Shown piece after piece: positions 35,513 through 46,983 of a stretch of DNA of 64,000 nucleotides. The stretch is taken from positions 44,654 through 108,653 of the forward strand of contig MU385951.1 in the NCBI GenBank assembly GCA_022497145.1. The letters are read 5' to 3'. The notes beneath the pieces were generated by a model. That model had not been told where the DNA came from and searched no databases. It saw only the letters and a program-made list of their open reading frames with translations. Source of the stretch: Rostrohypoxylon terebratum (Eukaryota > Ascomycota > Sordariomycetes > Xylariales > Hypoxylaceae). How positions within the stretch are numbered: position 1 is the first letter of the stretch; the number at the start of each line of letters is the position of its first letter. A program made the translations under genes and the position numbers.

Positions 35513-36961
35513 CGAGGGCAAGGTAATATGGAACAACCACGACCAGTGGAAATGTGTAAAGTGGTAGTAAAGTGAAATAAAAATTTTCAAATGACAGGAC
35601 TTGAAAATGTTCTAGTAGACTAGTTGCTTTTCAAAGTGGCTTGGGGACAAACAAAAGGAAGGTCTGACTGTTGCCTCAGGAAGAAGAAATACTTATACTA
35701 CTTGACTTACACGCCGCACGGCGCACACATACGGCCGGGAAACCACAAGCGGCAAGACAAATGCCTCAACTGTCACTGGCCTACAGGTGGTCAATGCCCT
35801 CGAACTAGTTGAGATGATAATGTTAAAGAGCCCTGGAGCCGTTTGGCCGTCCGGCAATAGCTGGCTAACACTTGGGGAGATGAGGAGACCCAAAGAGACC
35901 CAGACGCCGAAGACTGTCGGCGAGACTTCTTTCGTCCCATCTCTACCACCTCACCCATCCTACCATTAGCGCGTACCGATTATGGTAGCAATCCTTACTC
36001 AGATCCTTACAGCCTCATGGCTTGGCAAAGAATGGCAAAAAAATGGTACTGTAGTACATAATGTTAATCACCTAGTCGGTCATTGGATATTCGCTAATCT
36101 GTCAGGTGCCCCTTAAAAATCGGGAATTGAAGGAGAGAAGAGAGATGATAAATGGGGGTCTTCCAGAGGGGCTCCGGTATATTTTCGGGACAAAACAGCC
36201 TCAAACGGGCGCAACTCGTCGGTTCTCGGCGGTCATTCAAAGCCCTGTACATGGTCCCCTAATATAAAGGAAACTTTAACACCCATTGGGTCATCCAAAC
36301 AAAAAGATAAAACCATGAAGATTGAAGTCGCCGAATTCCATTATTCTAACACTAGAATTTAGAATTGGCCCGAATTATTTCTATGGAAAAACATTTTCTT
36401 CAATAGCCGCTAGATAATTATTGCACATTAGTGAATACTTAGAATTACGCCATCATTTTGGCGGAGCGGATTCCTTTCTTCCTGCCATAAGAAAAAAAAA
36501 GCTTTGACATGTCAAGCGCGGGAACATTTTCAGATGACTCACCAAAAAGCCACTAAAAAACAAGCAATACAATAATACGTACATCTGAAATACGAAGTTA
36601 TTGTACCTCCACGGACAATCTCTTGTGGAATATCTACATCGGTACAATCATGCAGGATGAGCACTCCCAACCTTGAAATCTGAGAGCTGTCGAATATGCA
36701 GTGCGACCGGGTACTGTATCCTTGAATGCAGGTGGCTTACAAGATGTCCAAATTTAGCATACTTTGGTCGTTCCAATCAAGCTTCAACGATATGATCTAA
36801 TGTCGTAGGATGCCGCCGTGTCGAATATTAAGCTGGGTTCATCGATGAAATATATTATCCGTCTCAATTTAACGGCCGAGACCCTTTTGCTCTCAGAGGC
36901 TTATTGGGACCGGGGATCAGAGCATTAACTAGAGGTTCCGTCCGAGTCCCGAGCCGAACCG

Positions 36962-36981
36962 GGAAGTCGCCGGGGACTTCC
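36962..36981. repeat. Short perfect hairpin
   Basis: GGAAGTC and GACTTCC, exact reverse complements, with a 6-base GCCGGG loop. Confidence 0.8.
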
Positions 36982-37054
36982 AGGACCAATCCTGGGCTTA
37001 AGAAGGCAACCCCTGAAGCCGTCTTGGGAAAGCCGCCAGGCCGCATCATTATAG

Positions 37055-37162
37055 TACCTACTAGGTAGTACTAGACACTTTCCTCGGAGTACCGTAGATG
37101 TACTACCCAGTATTTTGTGTCGGGTACCCGCATGACACAAAATCCTTACTACCTAGTAGGTA
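37055..37162. mobile_element. MITE-like 108-bp element with 16-bp terminal inverted repeats
   Basis: TACCTACTAGGTAGTA (37055-37070) and TACTACCTAGTAGGTA (37147-37162) are perfect 16-bp inverted repeats. Inside lies a second inverted pair, TTTTGTGTC (37113-37121) and GACACAAAA (37134-37142), around a GGGTACCC palindrome. There is no coding capacity. I could not see a clear target-site duplication, so the assignment as a miniature transposable element rests on structure only. The ends share the CCTA/TAGG motif scattered through the window. Confidence 0.45.
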
Positions 37163-38438
37163 TTCGTGTTCCTAGATGGTGAAGTCATACACCCAGTCAG
37201 CCAGTGACCTATTGCTTAGGGACGGTTCTAGCATAAACATACCCAGGACCCAGGGCCCAGGTTCTAGGTCCTAGGTAAGCGTATGAAAAAGACTAAGAAC
37301 GATAAAAACTCGGGAGCCCCAGCAAACGCTCGTCGAAAAGGAGATCCGAGTCATAATTGGTCTATTCGGGGGTTTGAAAATTATTTTAGAGTTAATAGGT
37401 TGTTACGAAATACTCATTCACCCTTTCGTAGGGCTGAAGTGGCCTGTGATCTCTGCAATGCGACATATTTCTCTGAGACATGCCATACTAATACGCGATT
37501 CCTTAAGTGAGGTGGTGGGAAAGTTATCAATCTTGAGATCGAGTAGGCTTGAAACTTGAAATTGATAGATTGTACTTCTTAGACATGTAACCTTGAATCC
37601 TTCCCTTCCATAGATATTGCACAGCAGAGTTTCAGAAAGAAACAATAGCTTAGCGTAGTTAGTGGTGGATCCTTGCTCATATTACGAAGAAAATTTGATC
37701 GGAGCAGTAGATTTCTTTTAAGGCTGTATGTGTAGTGGAATAGGTATTTAATCAAGTTAACTTGATATGAAAACAAGAATGAAAACAAGAAGATAGATCT
37801 TCATGGTTTTAAAGTGAGAGAACCTTGAAGTTTACCTTCCATGAATTAAAGTTTAATTCTTGCATGTGAAGTGGCCACTGCCACGGGTTTGTCTGAAAAT
37901 AGAATCAAATTTTATAAAAGAGGGCTAACCTACGTCATTAGGTAAGAACGGGCTTGCTTAATGATAAGGCCGATTCTGTTCTTATCGATTGTCCCGCACC
38001 ACCCCGCATCCCGACCTCAAGTCTTTCTGCCGTTGCACAGGTGTGTTGTAAGAAACAACAGTCTCGCTGGCTGTGTTCCCTCACCTCTGTTAACGCGGAA
38101 AGTGCCCTGTGGGCTTGAACTGGACAGAAGCCGTTAGGCATAAATACCCACTGCAACTGCATTCTTTTAGGCGTCCCACAGGCACACAGGCACACAGCAG
38201 CGCACAATAATTTAGGCAAACCTAGAAATATCACTCAAGCCGATTTTCAACCTTTTTGTGCCCAATCTCCGAAACTTTCTACTCGTTTCGATTTTCTTAA
38301 TTCGTCTTCCTTTTTACTAACCTCAAACTTCAAATCTTTCAACCACACTTTCTCGCACTCGACAACTTGCTTCTTTCTTGTCGCACAATCGTCCTAGAGC
38401 AGACAACTGACGCTCTTACAACATCAAACTTATTCAAG

Positions 38439-39681
38439 ATGCCTGCCCCGAAACAGTGGGGTGAGTTAATCTCTTTCTTTTTTCTCTAGGCGCAAAAAAG
38501 CGCGCTTCCCTAGTTTTCTTCAAGTGGCCACATCTACATTTTGTATCACCATTCTAGGGATTGGTGGTGAGACGCGTTACCAACCCTTGAGGATCGAGAA
38601 GAAGAGACGCGCGACAAGTCCCAGTGGATCTTCTTCGCGTCTATCTTCTTGGTCTATTGGGTTACTCTGACTGCCGTTCATGCGACATGCCGGCCTATCT
38701 TGCATCTGTTATAACGAACCTTACTGACCGCTCTTTCGGCTACAGATGACGAGGAGTCGGACTCTAGCACCACCCCTCCCTCCTCTCCACCTCCTGGTGT
38801 TGGTGCCACACGCCGCAACAAGTTCGAGGATGAAGAAGGCGAAGATAGCGACGTAGGTTCATTTCTGATTGGAGGTCTTCCCTAGTTGATCCAGTAATAT
38901 TGACAATATGCATCTAGGTTCTCGAGTCTTGGGACGCTGCCGAAGATTCCGAAGTAGAGCGTGAGAAGGCTAAGAAGGCTGAGGAGGCCAAGGCTAAGGC
39001 TGAAGCTGAAGCTGCTGCCAACAAGAAATCCAAGGCTCAACGTATTGCCGAGAAGAAAGCAGAGCGAGCTCGCCAGTTAGCTGAATCTGACGAGGAGTCC
39101 GAAGATGAGGACGAGGCGGAGCGCCGTGAGCGAATGCGCCGTACCGAGAAGGAGTCCGATCTGAAGCACGCCGAGGATCTGTTTGGTGATGCTGGCATCA
39201 GCCTTAGTACTGGACGGAAGGCCACCACCGTCGGCTCTGCCGTGCCCGTCGATGCTAAAGACCCTACCAAGACCGTCAACCTTAGCTCCTTACCTCTATT
39301 CAACCCTCAGACTAAGCTTCAATTCGAGAACCTTCGCAACACCCTTGTGCCAATCATCGGCGCTAACAGCAAGAAGGCGCACTACGCCCTATTTCTTCAG
39401 GAGTTTGCCAAGCAGCTAGCCAAAGATCTGCCTAGCGACCAAATCAAGAAGGTCGCCAGTACCCTCACAGCTCTTAGCAACGAGAAAATGAAGGAAGAGA
39501 AAGCGGCCGACAAGGGCGGAAAGAAAACGAAAGCTCAGAAGACTAAGACCACCTTAGTGACCAGCCGAGCCAATACTGCCGATGTTGGCACCTACGATGA
39601 CGACTTTGGAGAGTGAGTCCATCTAGTAACCTGCTATATTTCTTTCATACTAACATTCTACTTAGTGATGACTTTATGTGA
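38439..39681 (+). CDS. HCR1: Translation initiation factor eIF3 subunit j
   Basis: Four exons: 38439-38460, 38746-38852, 38918-39612 and 39666-39681 (279 aa). It begins MPAPKQWDDEESDSS, the typical acidic eIF3j start, and continues with an Asp/Glu-rich patch, VLESWDAAEDSE, a long Ala/Lys/Glu helix (coiled coil), LKHAEDLFGDAG, TKLQFENLRNTLVP and the closing YDDDFGDDDFM, the conserved C-terminal acidic tail. The last coding exon is only 16 bases. eIF3j binds the 40S decoding centre and eIF3, and aids start-codon recognition and subunit recycling; yeast Hcr1 also promotes 20S pre-rRNA processing and termination. The first intron, after 22 coding bases, is long (285 nt), a pattern common in highly expressed fungal genes. 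Confidence 0.94.
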
Positions 39682-41148
39682 ACGGCGTGAAAAGCTCACG
39701 AACTCCCCCACGGCTACCACGACATCTTCATACAAATCTTACCATCCCCAATAATTCTTGCGATCGCGGTGTAATTCTGATCCCAATCATATCCCGCACT
39801 TGCAACCTTCGACATTGGGCACTTCTAGATCAGGCTATAGGTGCTAGATTCCTCATCGCCCCTCTTGGGGTGGGAAATGGGGATGGTCGGGTTACCGATC
39901 AAACCATAGATGACGTACAGGCGATAAATTCGAAACTTCAACTACATGGGCATCAGTCGGACACTGTTCCCTGGCTGGGAGGTCGACAGGGTGTTGAATC
40001 TAGCATTCACCTGCATCCCACTAATTGCGGCGATTAAGCCGAGCCGTGGATAGACTATCGGCTTTGGCGATGGTGGTGATAATGATAATATAATGCTGGA
40101 TTTGCACGCGGTTGGGTCGATAAAGTTGGCTGGTGTAAATAGACAAGAATAAGATTGCAAAAGTTTGGTGGCATAATGCTTCGATGTTTTTTTTCAGATA
40201 CCCTAGGTACACAATGATGAGCAATGAACCTAGATTTCGATTTGCTTCAAAGTGTGATGGAAGTAAATCTTACCTCCATACACATCATGATATCAAGAAT
40301 CAAAATACCAAAAAGTTGAATCACCAACTTTCTAATAGGCCCAGCCCAGGATCTGTTGATCGGCTCCTGGCTACTGCGCCCCCGCTATTGGGTATTTGAT
40401 TTGCCTACCCTTTTTCAAGGGCCCAAAGTAATGCATCACACTCTTTGAGACTCGAACCCTAAACCACCCGTTGCAGAGCAGTTGTTAAGGACAGGCACGA
40501 GAAGGTGTCTGTGGAAACGTACACCTTGACCATCGGAACGTTACAGTCAAGCTGTTAGGATCCGCCGATGGAAATACTGTACAATATTCTGCTATATAAG
40601 CCTTGGATACTTGGGTAGGTGACGAGTGCTGGTTAGACTACCTTGTCACCTGACTAACGGACTGACAGCACTGTGCACGATATCCTATATTGGAGGACGT
40701 GTATAGGTAGACACCTACAGCCCTGGAGACCAACGTACCTACTTGTAATGGATGTACCCCAGCCCACTATCGTCATACCAATCACTATCAAAAGTTTCAT
40801 TACAGTCCATTTACAGGTATTCGCTAGGCAACATTCACTCGTAGTCACCGACTCCAAATAGATCCATAATGATATGTACACCTTGCATATTTCTATTTGT
40901 ATTTTCCTAAGGGGGGTATTTCCGACTCGAAAAGGACAGACCTGGCCTAAGACACCGAACTCCATATGTAAGATCTGTATATACCCGGCCTACCCAAATA
41001 AAGTATCGTTACCCTCATCCACAGAAGCCATTTTCCCATCCTTCATAAAAACTATTCGAGCGTGACTAATCATTTTGTTCTATCTACAGCGGAGTAGTAG
41101 GGTTTTAGAGTGAGAGTTGGGGGTTGTTGGGGGTTTTGGGGGGTAGTT
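39682..41148. other. Convergent 3' intergenic region
   Basis: About 1.5 kb between eIF3j (+) and the Mdm31-type gene (-). No gene supported; frames here are short. On the minus strand, GGTTCGAGTCTC (40449-40460) resembles a tRNA B-box, but no acceptor stem or anticodon arm could be folded with it. Confidence 0.45.
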
Positions 41149-43556
41149 TTATATGACATTCCCCGCCATACCCATGAAGAGCGCATGCACGGCCAGGCTC
41201 AAGGTCCAGAATCCGACCTTCTTTAAGCGACGAACGCGGCTCTGTTGGTCTTCAACATCGTGGGCGAACGCAGCGTATACCTCAGCTGAGGTGTCGTCCA
41301 TAAGGCCGCAATCGTATATAGTCCAGGATCCGTCGAAGTCGGAAGCGCGCTTGACGATACGGCAATTAATAGGGATGTATGTACGCTTGGCGTTGATGTA
41401 GGCTACGATGGGTCGTACGAGAGCCTGATTTACATACGATAGGTTGGATGTAAAGACGGGGACAGTGGCCTTGACATCGTTAAGGTGGATACGTAAGTCC
41501 ATCACTAAATATCGTGGTCGGTCTTCCTTCGGTCTTGATGGTGATGGGACCAAGACGAAGCCATCGTCAGTTTCGGTATCAGTATCTTCATCGACAGGTG
41601 TTGTAGTAGCGGCGGCCTCTTCTGGAGTTTCGTCGGACTGTAAGTGGCTTGGGGCGTTAAATATAACCTCTTCGTCGCGACGGGGCTTATCCAGTATGCG
41701 GAGATATCGGTTTGATGTGACTGCTTCCTCAAGCCGGTCGTAGAAGTCGGCTACCACTTTTGTGAGACCGTCGTCGTCGTCAGCTGGGAACCTTATGTCG
41801 GATACGATATCGACATTGCCTTCGTAAATCCAACCAAATGGACCTTCGACGCCACGGTTGAGGTGGTCTATTTTTAGTCCATCTATTCGAATGCGGCTAA
41901 ATTTTTTCCAGGCATCTGGTTCTCCTAGCGGATCGCATGCGGTGTGCTCGCGGCCAGCAGGAACACCATGAATCTGGCGAGGGTGTATAGTGAAGAGTGA
42001 TCCGTCGTATGACCCGGACATGTGGTTGGCAGATAGGAAGTCGTAGAACAGGAACTGTTTCCTTAGCTGAGGAAGTTCGCAAGAGTATATGCTCACAGGG
42101 AAAGGTCGGAATCCGCCTGGCTGGTGGACGGTGACAAGCAAGTCCTCTAACTTAAAGGCATCGATCTCGAAGTCTCCGGGGTTATGTTCATGGCGGTAAG
42201 ACAGGGGATCAACTCGTTCGCTAGACCACTTAACCGAGGTTCGATCCACTACTCCTCGCACGCCTTTGATTTCGACATCTTTCAGCAAACCTCTACCATT
42301 CCACCACTTGACGAACGACAGGGTGACGTTGACAGTATTGAGGGTGATATCGAATTGCGTATAATTGCCATCGTCGACCTCCACGATCGGCGCTTCTTTA
42401 TCGGTCTCTCTTCCGGCAGCAGCTACCGCAGCAGCATTGGAAGAAGAGCCTTTGCTGACGGTAGACTTGACTTGACCAGGTCTCCGGGAGACGAACACAT
42501 TTCGAAACGAGATCACACCGTTTTTCCATCTAGGAACGATAGCCGACTCAAAGACGACTGTCAAGCCAGCAGACTCGGTTAAATAATCTCCGACCCACTT
42601 CGCGAGGGTTTCTATAGTGGATAGATTTAGTCAAATTTTCATGTGATAAAATGGTATGAGATCTTACCTTGTGCAAAAACAGTGTTGATGAAGAGGATAG
42701 CGAGTGAGAAGAAAGTAGTTGTGCCGACTAGAATCCAGACAAGATGGCCGAAGAGAAACCAAGATACAAAAGCACCCCACTCATCTATATTCCACGGTCT
42801 CATGCTTCTGATAGAAAACCACTTGAACCGAACTTTTAAACGTTGCCAAAACCCAGTCGCGGCAGCTAGAAGTTCTTCTTTAGTTGGCCGATGTGGTAAA
42901 TGCGGTAGCTGGGGCATCGCAGGCAGATGGAAATATTTAGACACAGACGACGATGCCGATTCTTCTTCGGCAGGTTTGACGCTGGACTCTGCTGGCTTCG
43001 CCGGCTTGGCATCGGTCTTGGGGGTTTCAGTAGGTTTTGAGGAAGTCATATTCTTCTGATGGACGGCAGTCGGGCTCGCATTTTCAATACTAGATTTGGA
43101 GGTTTTCGTTCTTCGATGAACCCTTATAATTCTACCTCGCCCACCTCGAGAAGGGGTGTGCAGCTCCCTAATCCACGCTCGTCTCGCTAACTTGCTGATG
43201 TTAGCTGTTTGAACCGAATTTCCGAGGATAGCTGAGTCCGCAGCGGTCGAACACGTTGCTGTGACTGCTGAGGTGGTTGACGTGGGTGATGCAAACCCAA
43301 TAAGTAGCAGACCACTAGATGTAAAGCTCCGTCGAACATGATTGCCGGAAGGTTTAGGCGCTCGAAAGAATGACCATGGAGATCCCGACGATCGCGGCTT
43401 TGCGATCGAAACATAGGGCGCTATTTGATGAGGCCCAATGCTATTTATTGGATTTCGCTTCGACACTCTGGAAGTAAAAGTGTCGATGCACTCGTAGAGG
43501 GATCGCCATGCCTGGCGTCCCTGGCCTAATATCGTAGGCCTAGCTGCTGAAGACAT
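41149..43556 (-). CDS. MDM31: Mitochondrial inner-membrane protein, Mdm31/Mdm32 family
   Basis: Two exons, 43556-42668 and 42611-41149 (783 aa). The N-terminus is Arg/Ser-rich without acids (ARPTILGQGRQAWRSLYE), a mitochondrial presequence. After a Pro/Lys/Glu linker come RFKWFSIRSMRPWNIDEWGA and a hydrophobic segment (FVSWFLFGHLVWILVGTTTF), then the conserved domain with PRWKNGVISFRNVFVSRRPG, NYTQFDITLNTVNVTLSFVKWWNGRG, GVRGVVDR and YLVMDLRIHLNDVKA. A second hydrophobic segment ends the protein (WTLSLAVHALFMGMAG). Yeast Mdm31/Mdm32 act in the inner membrane on mitochondrial shape, nucleoid inheritance and cardiolipin homeostasis. An acidic Thr/Asp insert (DEDTDTETDDG) is probably disordered. 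It is divergent from PNO1 across 670 bp. Confidence 0.93.
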
Positions 43557-44226
43557 TGTACAGGCTCATGATGGTGGTGTGGTGTCCAAGCATAGAACCA
43601 ACACCGGAAACAGAACCAGTTTTAGTAGCAGAATAATAGAGTTGTTTAAACCTTCATTAGTCTCAACAAATACAAAAGACAACAATCCTGGTGAGATTCA
43701 TGGTCCTGTTCAGATAATAAACAACATCGGGATACGAGTGGTACAATCAATGCAAAGTTGAAAAATCATGAGAGAAGCGAAGCATTGAATTCCAATCAAG
43801 AAATTGCTTGGCTTTGATTTCAAGCTTTAAAACTTTCTTCACATTCGTCATTGGCACATCAGTACATTTGTACCGCACAAAAACCACTAACGGCTAGAAC
43901 CGATTAGGTTTAAGGGCACTTTGTGCGCTAAGATATGCCGCTTTCGCTGTTTTAACAACGCCACTTACCCATAAATACCTGGGTACATGTCTGTGTTACC
44001 CCCTCTTTTTCTGGAGCTTGAAAATCGATCTTATCGATAGTGAGTTGTAACCCACCAAAACCACTTATCGTTAATTTTTTTGAGTCCCCTAGGAAAACCA
44101 TCACCAAATCAGAACGGAATCAAATACGGCTTTCGCGAAATCCCCTCAGAATAGAACGTCAAGTTGTAGGCCGTTCCGAGCATTTACTTCACCGCACAAG
44201 GAGATTGAAGGGGAAAGTTGAAAAAA
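43557..44226. promoter_or_regulatory. Shared divergent promoter MDM31 / PNO1
   Basis: Contains the two housekeeping promoters and nothing coding. ATCGATCTTATCGAT (44025-44039) is a small inverted repeat of unknown meaning. Confidence 0.5.
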
Positions 44227-45186
44227 ATGCCAGCACCGACAGCCCTGCTCAAGCAGGTCGACGACAACCCTCCGTCGCAAGACTTATCCCTCGAAGAGAC
44301 AAACCAAGATGAAGATTTCGAGCTCGGAAACATCGACTCGCTTCCCGAAGATGCGAACGCAGTCCTACAACTTGTAAAAAGAACCGAAGAGTCAGACATG
44401 GAGATCGACGAGGAAGACAAACCGCAATTCGCACCCGCCCAAAACACTGTATGTTATCTTCCATTCCATTTCCCTTTCCCTTTCCCAAGGCTGTGGATGC
44501 GCCACCGCATCTAGATAGAGGAGAAGAAAAAATGAGTCTAACAAATGGATGATGTGCTGCAGGATCCCTCAATGCACATCCAATCGCGCAAGGTGACCAT
44601 CCCGCCCCACCGCTTCACGCCCCTCAAGAACACCTGGCCCAAGATCTACCCGCCGCTAGTCGAGCACCTGAAGCTGCAGGTGCGCATGAACGTCAAGCAC
44701 AAGCGCGTGGAGCTGCGCACCTCCAAGCACACGACCGACACCGGCGCCCTGCAAAAAGGAGAGGACTTCGTGCGTGCCTTCGCGCTCGGCTTCGACGTCG
44801 ATGATGCCATTGCGCTGCTGCGGCTGGACGATCTGTATATCGAGACCTTCGAGGTCAAGGATGTGAAGACGCTGAATGGAGACCATCTCGCGCGTGCGAT
44901 TGGTCGCATTGCGGGCAAGGACGGCAAGACGAAGTTTGCGATCGAGAATGCGTCGCGGACGAGAGTTGTGTTGGCAGACTCCAAGATCCATATCCTCGGA
45001 GGTAAGTTGGATGTCTCAAAGCCATCATCATGTATTAGTTGGAACCCGCTAACTCTCTGAATTGTAGGGTTCAAGAACATACATATAGCCCGCGAGTCCA
45101 TTGTCAGTTTGATATTGGGTAAACCACCTGGAAAGGTCTACAACAACCTCCGGACCGTGTCTGCGAGGATGAAGGAGAGATTTTAG
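44227..45186 (+). CDS. PNO1: KH-domain ribosome biogenesis factor PNO1 (Dim2)
   Basis: Three exons: 44227-44448, 44563-45001 and 45068-45186 (259 aa). The first 75 residues are acidic and poorly conserved. From RKVTIPPHRFTPLKNTWPKI onward the protein follows the PNO1 family closely: YPPLVEHLKLQVRMN, ELRTSKHTTDTGALQKG, LLRLDDLYIETFEVKDVKTL, GRIAGKDGKTKFAIENAS, ADSKIHILGG, and ARESIVSLILGKPPGKVYNN. The GKDGKT loop belongs to the second KH domain, while the first KH is degenerate. PNO1 joins pre-40S particles, binds near the 3' end of 18S rRNA, recruits Dim1 and blocks premature Nob1 cleavage. Nucleolar and cytoplasmic. Start at 44227 has an adenine-rich Kozak context. Confidence 0.97.
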
Positions 45187-45504
45187 GTTTCTGTCACGTT
45201 AATTTTCGCGTTTTCACATGGGGCGGAGTTCCGGTCTTGGAGTTAAGATGGGTTTGTATGTTGGAACGCACTCGATAGATTATGAGATACGAGAAGTCTC
45301 TACTATCAACTATTAAGTCATTACACATCTTAAGGGTATCATGAACTATATAAAATAGGATGTGTTTCATGAGACTCGTCCTTCTTTGTCTGGCACATTT
45401 TCCATTCCTCCAATTCCTAGCATTCTCCCAAGTGATGACTTGGGAATTTTCTCAAATACAAGCACTTGTTCCTGCCATGCTAAGGACATATTCTTAGCTA
45501 TATC
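45187..45504. other. Convergent 3' region
   Basis: Short terminator interval between PNO1 (+) and the Rad60-like gene (-); nothing else seen. Confidence 0.45.
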
Positions 45505-46983
45505 TTACTTGATGTGGACTTCCAGCGAGTCCATATCCTCAATATCCGCCTCTTCAACGGTTGTTTCATCGTCGAGAACCTCGCCATCCCAATGGAGCTC
45601 GATAGTCTTATCTTCCGGGATATTTGCGAGTCGCCGATACGCTTTTATAAGCTGGGCAGCCGTATTGCTCGAACGGACTGTCACTTTCGTAGGCTGTTTG
45701 TCCTTGGCCTTGAAGTGCACACGGATCTTCTTCTCTTCTTGGGAGGCTTGTGGCAGCTCTGGTTCTTCACTTCCTTCATAGATCCCTTCCAATTCGTTGA
45801 GGTGTTGCAATCGTTGCTTTTCCTTCTCCTCCAAATACTCGTCGTACAATTCCTGAGTCCATGCCTCGAAGAACACCTTATCCCGTCCACGATAGCCTTC
45901 CTGATCTGGCTTCCAGTCCGGATACAGACTCCCATCCCGCTCCGGTTTAATGCCTAGAGTCTTCAAGGTCGTATGTGGATACACCTTGTTGCCCTTCCAA
46001 GTGAAGAACATAGTCTCTAGAACTGGGCGAGGTACGTTGCTACTCTTGACTATCTGCTGTTCAATCCAGGTCTGATAAACCACATTAAGTTTCTGGGATA
46101 GCCGACGTCGAAACAGAAATGTGTGGATACCGCGCATATGTGAATGAATGAGGATCTGAATTATAGGGTCGTCTTCATCAACAGCCGCGCTGTCTCCTCG
46201 TTTCTGTCTAGCATCGCGTTCCGCCTGCTCCTTTGCCGCTCGTTCCCTCGCAAGTCTGATGTAGTACTCTGAAGGGTCTTCCTCCTCATCCCCCTTTTGC
46301 TCCTTGCTCGTGGTGGTTTCAGGGTCGCTATCGTCCTCTAGGGCGATGATATTTTGCTTCGACTCCTCTAGCTTTATGGGTTTCTTTGCACTTTCAGACT
46401 TAATCAATGGAAGATCGGATGAAGATTTGGATGCGAATGGGTCGTCATCGTCATCTAAAGAAATTAAGGAGGCGCGTGCTTGATTGCGCGTCAGGCGGCG
46501 GCCTGCCCGTGGACTAGTAAAGGAGCTTTTGTATTTAGAAGTCGGTGTCAGAGGCGGAGATGGCGTTCTTTGTTTCTTGGAAGGCATGTATTCGCGATCG
46601 GGTGTAAGTTCATCCTTGTCATCGTGGGTGTTGGAAATGCGACGTCGCTTCTTTGCAGACCCGGGTTCTCGAATGGGCTTTTCATCTAGAAGGTCGATGC
46701 TTTCGATTTCAGAGTCACAGACTGGTCGCACTTTGCGCCGCTGTTTCCCTTTGGCCTCCTTTGCTTCTCTAGCTTCCCTAGCAGCTTTTTCGGCTTGTTC
46801 CCTCTCGGCCTTTTTCTTTTCCGCCTTTTCTCTTTCTGCTTTTTCTTCTAATAATCTCTGTTGCTCTTCGAAGAATTGGCCTGACCGACTGAAGAGGGAG
46901 AGAGCATCGTCGTTGGGTGCTTCGCTAGATTTGCGCCGAACTGTGCGCTTGAACGGAAGTTTCTTTTTAGGAGGAGACTCCAT
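45505..46983 (-). CDS. Rad60/Esc2-like protein with SUMO-like domains
   Basis: Single exon, 492 aa. N-terminus basic (PPKKKLPFKRTVRRK), then a Lys/Glu/Arg coiled coil (about 40-80), basic NLS-like KKRRR, and several acidic Ser-Asp patches such as LISLDDDDDPF resembling SUMO-interacting motifs. Residues of about 275-350 form a first SUMO-like domain (IIQILIHSHMRGIHTFLFRR). The C-terminal 75 residues are a clear ubiquitin/SUMO-like fold (KIRVHFKAKDKQPTKVTVRS ... DSLEVHIK) without a terminal Gly-Gly, so it is not conjugated. This matches the Rad60-Esc2-NIP45 family, which binds SUMO machinery and protects genome integrity during replication-fork repair. Nuclear. It is divergent from LSm6, with two ACGCGT boxes in between. 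Confidence 0.9.
   Translation of the reverse strand: MESPPKKKLPFKRTVRRKSSEAPNDDALSLFSRSGQFFEEQQRLLEEKAEREKAEKKKAEREQAEKAAREAREAKEAKGKQRRKVRPVCDSEIESIDLLDEKPIREPGSAKKRRRISNTHDDKDELTPDREYMPSKKQRTPSPPLTPTSKYKSSFTSPRAGRRLTRNQARASLISLDDDDDPFASKSSSDLPLIKSESAKKPIKLEESKQNIIALEDDSDPETTTSKEQKGDEEEDPSEYYIRLARERAAKEQAERDARQKRGDSAAVDEDDPIIQILIHSHMRGIHTFLFRRRLSQKLNVVYQTWIEQQIVKSSNVPRPVLETMFFTWKGNKVYPHTTLKTLGIKPERDGSLYPDWKPDQEGYRGRDKVFFEAWTQELYDEYLEEKEKQRLQHLNELEGIYEGSEEPELPQASQEEKKIRVHFKAKDKQPTKVTVRSSNTAAQLIKAYRRLANIPEDKTIELHWDGEVLDDETTVEEADIEDMDSLEVHIK

Larger units (their letters stand above)
35513..38438. other. Divergent intergenic region between alternative oxidase and eIF3j
   Basis: A 2.9-kb stretch with no supported gene. 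It holds the AOX promoter (left), a CCG-N8-CGG inverted element at 35906-35921, a CGGTTCTCGGCGG triplet cluster near 36211, a hairpin at 36962-36981, a 108-bp nested inverted repeat at 37055-37162, ACCCAGG/CCTAGGT simple units at 37241-37276, and the pyrimidine-rich eIF3j promoter and leader (38250-38438). A 98-codon minus frame at 37938-38234 is probably chance. Confidence 0.5.

Noticed and set aside
35192..35590. Upstream start for the alternative oxidase at 35590.
   Set aside because: The extra 26 residues are Phe/His/Trp-rich and unlike a mitochondrial presequence; the ATG at 35512 gives a typical one.
37938..38234. 98-codon Cys-rich frame with a hydrophobic start upstream of eIF3j.
   Set aside because: Lies antisense in the pyrimidine-rich promoter and leader of eIF3j, and its composition follows short CACAC/GTGTG repeats.
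40440..40520. B-box-like GGTTCGAGTCTC on the minus strand, possible tRNA.
   Set aside because: No matching acceptor stem, D-arm or anticodon arm could be folded around it.
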